DNA from: Eubacterium sp.
GTDB taxonomy: Bacteria; Bacillota; Clostridia; Lachnospirales; CAG-274
DNA: 7,814 nucleotides
Reading direction: 5' to 3'
NCBI GenBank assembly: GCA_020859645.1
Contig: JAJBVU010000169.1
Location: forward strand, 1 to 7,814
Shown piece by piece: positions 6,059 to 7,814 of the stretch. Made by a program: the position numbers and the translations under genes. Under the pieces are notes generated by a model. That model made no database searches and was not told where the DNA came from. It saw nothing but the letters and a program-made list of their open reading frames with translations. Each line of letters begins with the position of its first letter. The first letter of the stretch is position 1.

Positions 6059-6072
6059 ACGCCTCTCGGCGT
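6059..6072 (-). promoter_or_regulatory. Small GC hairpin in the leader of the 208-aa gene
   Basis: ACGCC-TCTC-GGCGT is a perfect 5-bp stem with a 4-nt loop in an AT-rich region. On the minus strand it lies just upstream of GAGGAG and the alternative GTG start. It could affect leader stability, or be a terminator-like scar at the deletion junction next to the integrase remnant. No U-tract follows on the minus strand; on the plus strand only TTT follows. Confidence 0.3.
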
Positions 6073-6095
6073 TTCGACTTACTTCATAGAGTTTT

Positions 6096-6206
6096 CTTCT
6101 TCCACGAGACCTTCAAGCATTAAATATTTATGCCCACAGCTATAAAAAGCTTGATGAAACAGTCTCTGATGTTTTAGAGGACATTTTAGAAAAGCAAATA
6201 AAATAA
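6096..6206 (+). pseudogene. C-terminal remnant of a tyrosine recombinase (integrase)
   Basis: The plus-strand frame reads LLPRDLQALNIYAHSYKKLD and continues ETVSDVLEDILEKQIK to TAA at 6204-6206. ALNIYAHSY matches the end of phage and ICE integrases (GHxxxxTTLNIYAH), where the Tyr is the DNA-cleaving nucleophile, followed by a short acidic helix. The LGH motif just before looks altered (LLPRD where LLGHxD is expected), and the same frame meets TAG at 6087. The Arg-His-x-x-Arg catalytic residues are absent, so about nine-tenths of a normal 350-400-aa integrase is missing and the fragment is inactive. Its position, just before arm-like repeats and a tRNA fragment, is where such a gene belongs. 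Confidence 0.72.
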
Positions 6207-6227
6207 ATATTAAGTACAGATTTATTT

Positions 6228-6276
6228 GGCGTGAATCTGGCGTGATTTTGGCGTGAATTTATATGATTTGGCGTGA
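6228..6276 (+). repeat. Four GGCGTGA direct repeats, probable integrase arm-type sites
   Basis: GGCGTGA occurs at 6228-6234, 6239-6245, 6250-6256 and 6270-6276, usually as TTGGCGTGAAT. The spacings are 11, 11 and 20 bp, about one, one and two helical turns. They lie between the integrase remnant and the tRNA fragment, where the amino-terminal arm-binding domain of tyrosine integrases contacts DNA. Repeat presence is certain; the role is inferred from position and phasing. Confidence 0.75.
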
Positions 6277-6310
6277 ATAAAATCTGTTATTTTACAGCTT
6301 TGGGATTTAT

Positions 6311-6334
6311 AAAACCGCTAAAATATCAGCTTTT
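6311..6334 (+). repeat. Imperfect copy of the tRNA terminator upstream of the att fragment
   Basis: AAAACCGCTAAAATATCAGC followed by TTTT resembles the terminator at 6430-6456, about 20 of 24 positions, 120 bp further on. It can still form a bulged hairpin (AAAA..GCT with AGC..TTTT). No tRNA sequence precedes this copy. It may be a scar of an earlier integration, or chance similarity in AT-rich DNA. Confidence 0.4.
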
Positions 6335-6369
6335 CGAACTTATACAAAACTCCACGAAATTGAAATTTG

Positions 6370-6415
6370 CTGACTACGGATCAGAAGGCCGGGGGTTCGA
6401 ATCCTCTTGCGTACG
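6370..6415 (+). other. Attachment site: 3' half of tRNA-Arg(ACG)
   Basis: The sequence corresponds to tRNA positions 28-73. It has the end of the anticodon 5' stem (CTGA), the anticodon loop CTACGGA with anticodon ACG, the 3' stem (TCAG), an AGGCC variable region, the T arm GGGGG-TTCGAAT-CCTCT, the acceptor 3' strand TGCGTAC, and discriminator G. Upstream sequence has no D arm and no 5' acceptor strand, and position 27 no longer pairs. So this is not a gene but a duplicated tRNA 3' end, the usual core of an integrase attachment site. By orientation, the complete tRNA-Arg gene should lie left of the element, outside this window. Confidence 0.85.
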
Positions 6416-6429
6416 CTTATATGGCTTTT

Positions 6430-6456
6430 AAAAACCGCTGAGATATTCGGTTTTTT
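6430..6456 (+). terminator. Intrinsic terminator of the displaced tRNA-Arg gene
   Basis: AAAAACCG (6430-6437) pairs with CGGTTTTT (6448-6455), with a T run after it. It lies 15 bp after the tRNA fragment, as expected for the original tRNA transcription terminator left on the host side after integration. A second, imperfect hairpin with A and T runs lies at 6463-6489. Confidence 0.7.
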
Positions 6457-6491
6457 GTTTGTAAAAAAGCCGATGAAGGGCGATTTTTTAA

Positions 6492-6519
6492 TTGACAAAA
6501 AGCCTTTAAATTTTAAAAT
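6492..6519 (+). promoter_or_regulatory. Distal promoter of the secreted-protein gene
   Basis: TTGACA (6492-6497), a 16-bp spacer, then TAAAAT (6514-6519): a perfect -35 and a 5-of-6 -10 for sigma-A. Confidence 0.6.
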
Positions 6520-6525
6520 TAAGCC

Positions 6526-6554
6526 TTGCCGAATAACCTTATTTTCAGTATAAT
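6526..6554 (+). promoter_or_regulatory. Proximal promoter of the secreted-protein gene
   Basis: TTGCCG (6526-6531), a 17-bp spacer, then a perfect TATAAT (6549-6554). It lies about 55 bp before the ATG. AAAGGAGC (6596-6603) is the ribosome binding site. Confidence 0.7.
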
Positions 6555-6611
6555 AGAAATAACATATAAAAATTATCGGCTTAAATAAAAAACCCGAAAG
6601 GAGCGTTTTAA

Positions 6612-7604
6612 ATGAAGCATAATGTAAAACCCGAATTCACACGCAGAAAAAAGGTCAGCTTAGCAGCAGCCTTCATGTTAGCAGGCATGATGTGTCCAAC
6701 CCATGCTTTCGCAGCCAACGCCGGCTCGCTGGCAGCAAGTTATGTCAGCAGCAACTATCAAACGAATAACGTAGTAGACGGAAGTGCCTTTAGCGTCTAC
6801 CTTGACGGCAGTGAAGTCACAGACCGGTTCACAGGTGATTCTGAAATTAAGGTCACAACAGAAGGCAGAACATTGCTTCCTGTCAGAGCATTAGGCAACC
6901 TACTGGGATGCAACGTAGACTGGGACGGTACATCAAAGGTAGCGGTCTTAACATTAGGAAGCACAACACTGGAAGTGCCAATAGGCTCCGGCTATGTAGT
7001 GGTAAACAATGAAGCCGAAAAAATTGATAGTCAAGGCACAAAAGCTATCATATATGAGGAAAGGACATACATGCCGTTCAGAGCAGTCTGTGAAAATTTC
7101 GGCTTCTCATTCTCCTACGATGCAGCAACCAAGTCAATCTACATCACCAGCTCCGGCACCGTAACCCCGACCCCCAGTACAGAGCTTCAAACCAACGCCC
7201 CTGAAAAGACAGCAGAGCAGCTCGCATTTGACCAGGAGTATCCTACAGGAGCAGTCCTCGGTTACGATGCTAATAATGGACCTAATCCAGGTGAAGCTTA
7301 TTATACAAGCTGGAAAAACTATGTAACAATAAGTCGTAATTCAGGTATGTCTGATGCTGAGATAACATATAATTTACAATATATTCACCTAAATCCCAAT
7401 AACAATGACTCTGTAATAGCCACTGATGATCAAGAGGATTATTATTATGAAGTAACTCAAAACGCACCTAACTCCTATATGCCATCATGGAGCGGCACAT
7501 TCAAACATGAAATGTATGAATGTTGGATGTGGTCAGGAGTTGATTGGAGTTATGCAGGTGAAGAATACGCAGGTTTATCAGGCACTGTACTCAGTCTCAA
7601 CTAA
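6612..7604 (+). CDS. Secreted protein with copper-amine-oxidase N-terminal domain and unknown C-terminal domain
   Basis: A 330-aa protein with a signal peptide: basic MKHNVKPEFTRRKK, a hydrophobic VSLAAAFMLAGMM core, and a likely AFA-A cleavage near residue 34. Residues 59-180 form a copper amine oxidase N-terminal-like domain (PF07833): VYLDGSEV, then RTLLPVRALGNLLGCNVDWD, then RTYMPFRAVCENFGFSFSYD. In Clostridia this domain is a wall- or surface-associated module, not an oxidase. A TPTPS linker (about 184-189) leads to a C-terminal domain (about 197-330) rich in Tyr, Asn and Trp, with HEMYECWMWSGVDWSYAGEE, that I cannot name. Base composition drops towards AT from about 7260. It is the only gene on the host side and has two promoters and a strong terminator of its own, so it is monocistronic. 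Confidence 0.85.
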   Translation: MKHNVKPEFTRRKKVSLAAAFMLAGMMCPTHAFAANAGSLAASYVSSNYQTNNVVDGSAFSVYLDGSEVTDRFTGDSEIKVTTEGRTLLPVRALGNLLGCNVDWDGTSKVAVLTLGSTTLEVPIGSGYVVVNNEAEKIDSQGTKAIIYEERTYMPFRAVCENFGFSFSYDAATKSIYITSSGTVTPTPSTELQTNAPEKTAEQLAFDQEYPTGAVLGYDANNGPNPGEAYYTSWKNYVTISRNSGMSDAEITYNLQYIHLNPNNNDSVIATDDQEDYYYEVTQNAPNSYMPSWSGTFKHEMYECWMWSGVDWSYAGEEYAGLSGTVLSLN

Positions 7605-7617
7605 ATACTATATAAGC

Positions 7618-7650
7618 AAAAAGTCCTTTTGAACCTAAAAGGTCTTTTTT
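7618..7650 (+). terminator. Intrinsic terminator of the secreted-protein gene
   Basis: AAAAAGTCCTTTT (7618-7630) pairs with AAAAGGTCTTTTT (7637-7649) with one T/T mismatch around GAACCT, 14 bp after the stop, with a T run to 7650. Confidence 0.85.
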
Positions 7651-7659
7651 AATGCAAAG

Positions 7660-7707
7660 AAAAGACTCCCTTTTTATCAAAATATAAAAAACGAAGGGAG
7701 TCTTTTT
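7660..7707. terminator. Long-stem bidirectional terminator
   Basis: AAAAGACTCCCTT (7660-7672) pairs perfectly with AAGGGAGTCTTTT (7694-7706) around a 21-nt AT-rich loop. A- and T-rich ends allow termination from both sides, though no minus-strand gene is visible inside the window to need it. Confidence 0.7.
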
Positions 7708-7771
7708 CAACCTATAGCTTATATTAAAAATACAGACATGATTTCTCTTTTGAAAGATAAAGATGAAATCT

Positions 7772-7804
7772 GCCCCCTGCAAAAGGCAAGGGGCTTATTT
7801 TTTT
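7772..7804 (+). terminator. Third terminator-like hairpin at the window's right end
   Basis: GCCCC-C-TGC pairs with GCA-A-GGGGC around AAAAG, followed by TTATTTTTTT. It is a typical intrinsic terminator reading left to right. No gene ends just before it in this window; 7708-7771 holds nothing else that I can support. Confidence 0.65.
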
Positions 7805-7814
7805 ACAGACATTC

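Larger units (their letters stand above)
1..6415. mobile_element. Degenerate integrated element (prophage/ICE-like) in tRNA-Arg; right end in window
   Basis: The right boundary is inferred from a tRNA-Arg 3'-half fragment (6370-6415), preceded by GGCGTGA repeats and a tyrosine-recombinase C-terminal remnant. The genes inside are phage or mobile-element types with one frame-disrupted member, plus toxin-antitoxin and toxin-immunity cargo. The left end and the intact tRNA gene lie outside the window. No terminase, portal, capsid, relaxase or conjugation gene is visible here, so the choice between prophage and ICE cannot be made. The remnant integrase suggests the element can no longer excise by itself. 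Confidence 0.65.

Noticed and set aside
6361..6415. A complete tRNA-Arg gene
   Set aside because: No D arm and no 5' acceptor strand are present upstream, and the anticodon stem's outer pair is lost. Only the 3' half is there.
7597..7782. Minus-strand 61-aa open frame
   Set aside because: It crosses two strong terminator hairpins, and its peptide is low-complexity Phe/Ile/Lys sequence.

Overview
The window looks like low-GC Firmicutes DNA, most likely from a Clostridia-type (probably gut) bacterium. The evidence is AT-rich intergenic DNA, strong GGAGG-type ribosome binding sites before almost every gene, sigma-A-like promoters, U-tract terminators, and a secreted copper-amine-oxidase-N domain protein. 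No species is assigned. Two parts are visible. Positions 1 to about 6415 read as the remnant of an integrated element (prophage or ICE-like). From about 6416 on, the DNA reads as host chromosome.

The junction is the clearest structural signal. At 6370-6415 lies only the 3' half of a tRNA-Arg(ACG) gene: anticodon arm, variable region, T arm and 3' acceptor strand, with no 5' half. It is followed by a terminator at 6430-6456. Just upstream are four GGCGTGA direct repeats in helical phase (6228-6276), which resemble integrase arm-type sites. Before them is the last part of a tyrosine recombinase, keeping the tyrosine motif but little else (6096-6206). This is the usual layout of int, arm sites and att core at one end of an element inserted in a tRNA gene. 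The intact tRNA-Arg should lie beyond the left edge of the window.

Inside the element, a minus-strand gene run goes from 6000 down to 2601. It holds a 208-aa element protein, a 58-aa and a 61-aa protein that overlap, a 196-aa protein, a familiar phage protein of about 220 aa broken by two compensating single-base indels (4312 to 3650), and a 151-aa phage-type protein. Between the last two is about 540 bp of degenerate pentanucleotide array, GGYNN on the transcribed-sense strand. It has no credible gene, and I know no named element that matches it.

Downstream on the same strand is an apparent toxin-immunity cassette: a 183-aa protein with a phage-head-type Gly-rich linker and a toxin-like C-terminus (2466 to 1915), then three small genes. 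Two of these are paralogues about three-quarters identical (78 and 81 aa). They flank a CPCC-type zinc-ribbon protein. A 10-bp-period AGGACA repeat array sits at the predicted promoter of the cassette.

Converging on it from the left edge is a plus-strand two-gene unit: a Panacea-domain (DUF4065) antitoxin, then a 153-aa presumed toxin 2 bp downstream. Overall, the mobility functions look decayed while two conflict or addiction modules remain intact. That pattern suggests the modules are what keeps the remnant in place. This last point is inference.

The host side carries one gene, a 330-aa secreted protein with its own promoters, followed by three intrinsic terminators in tandem.
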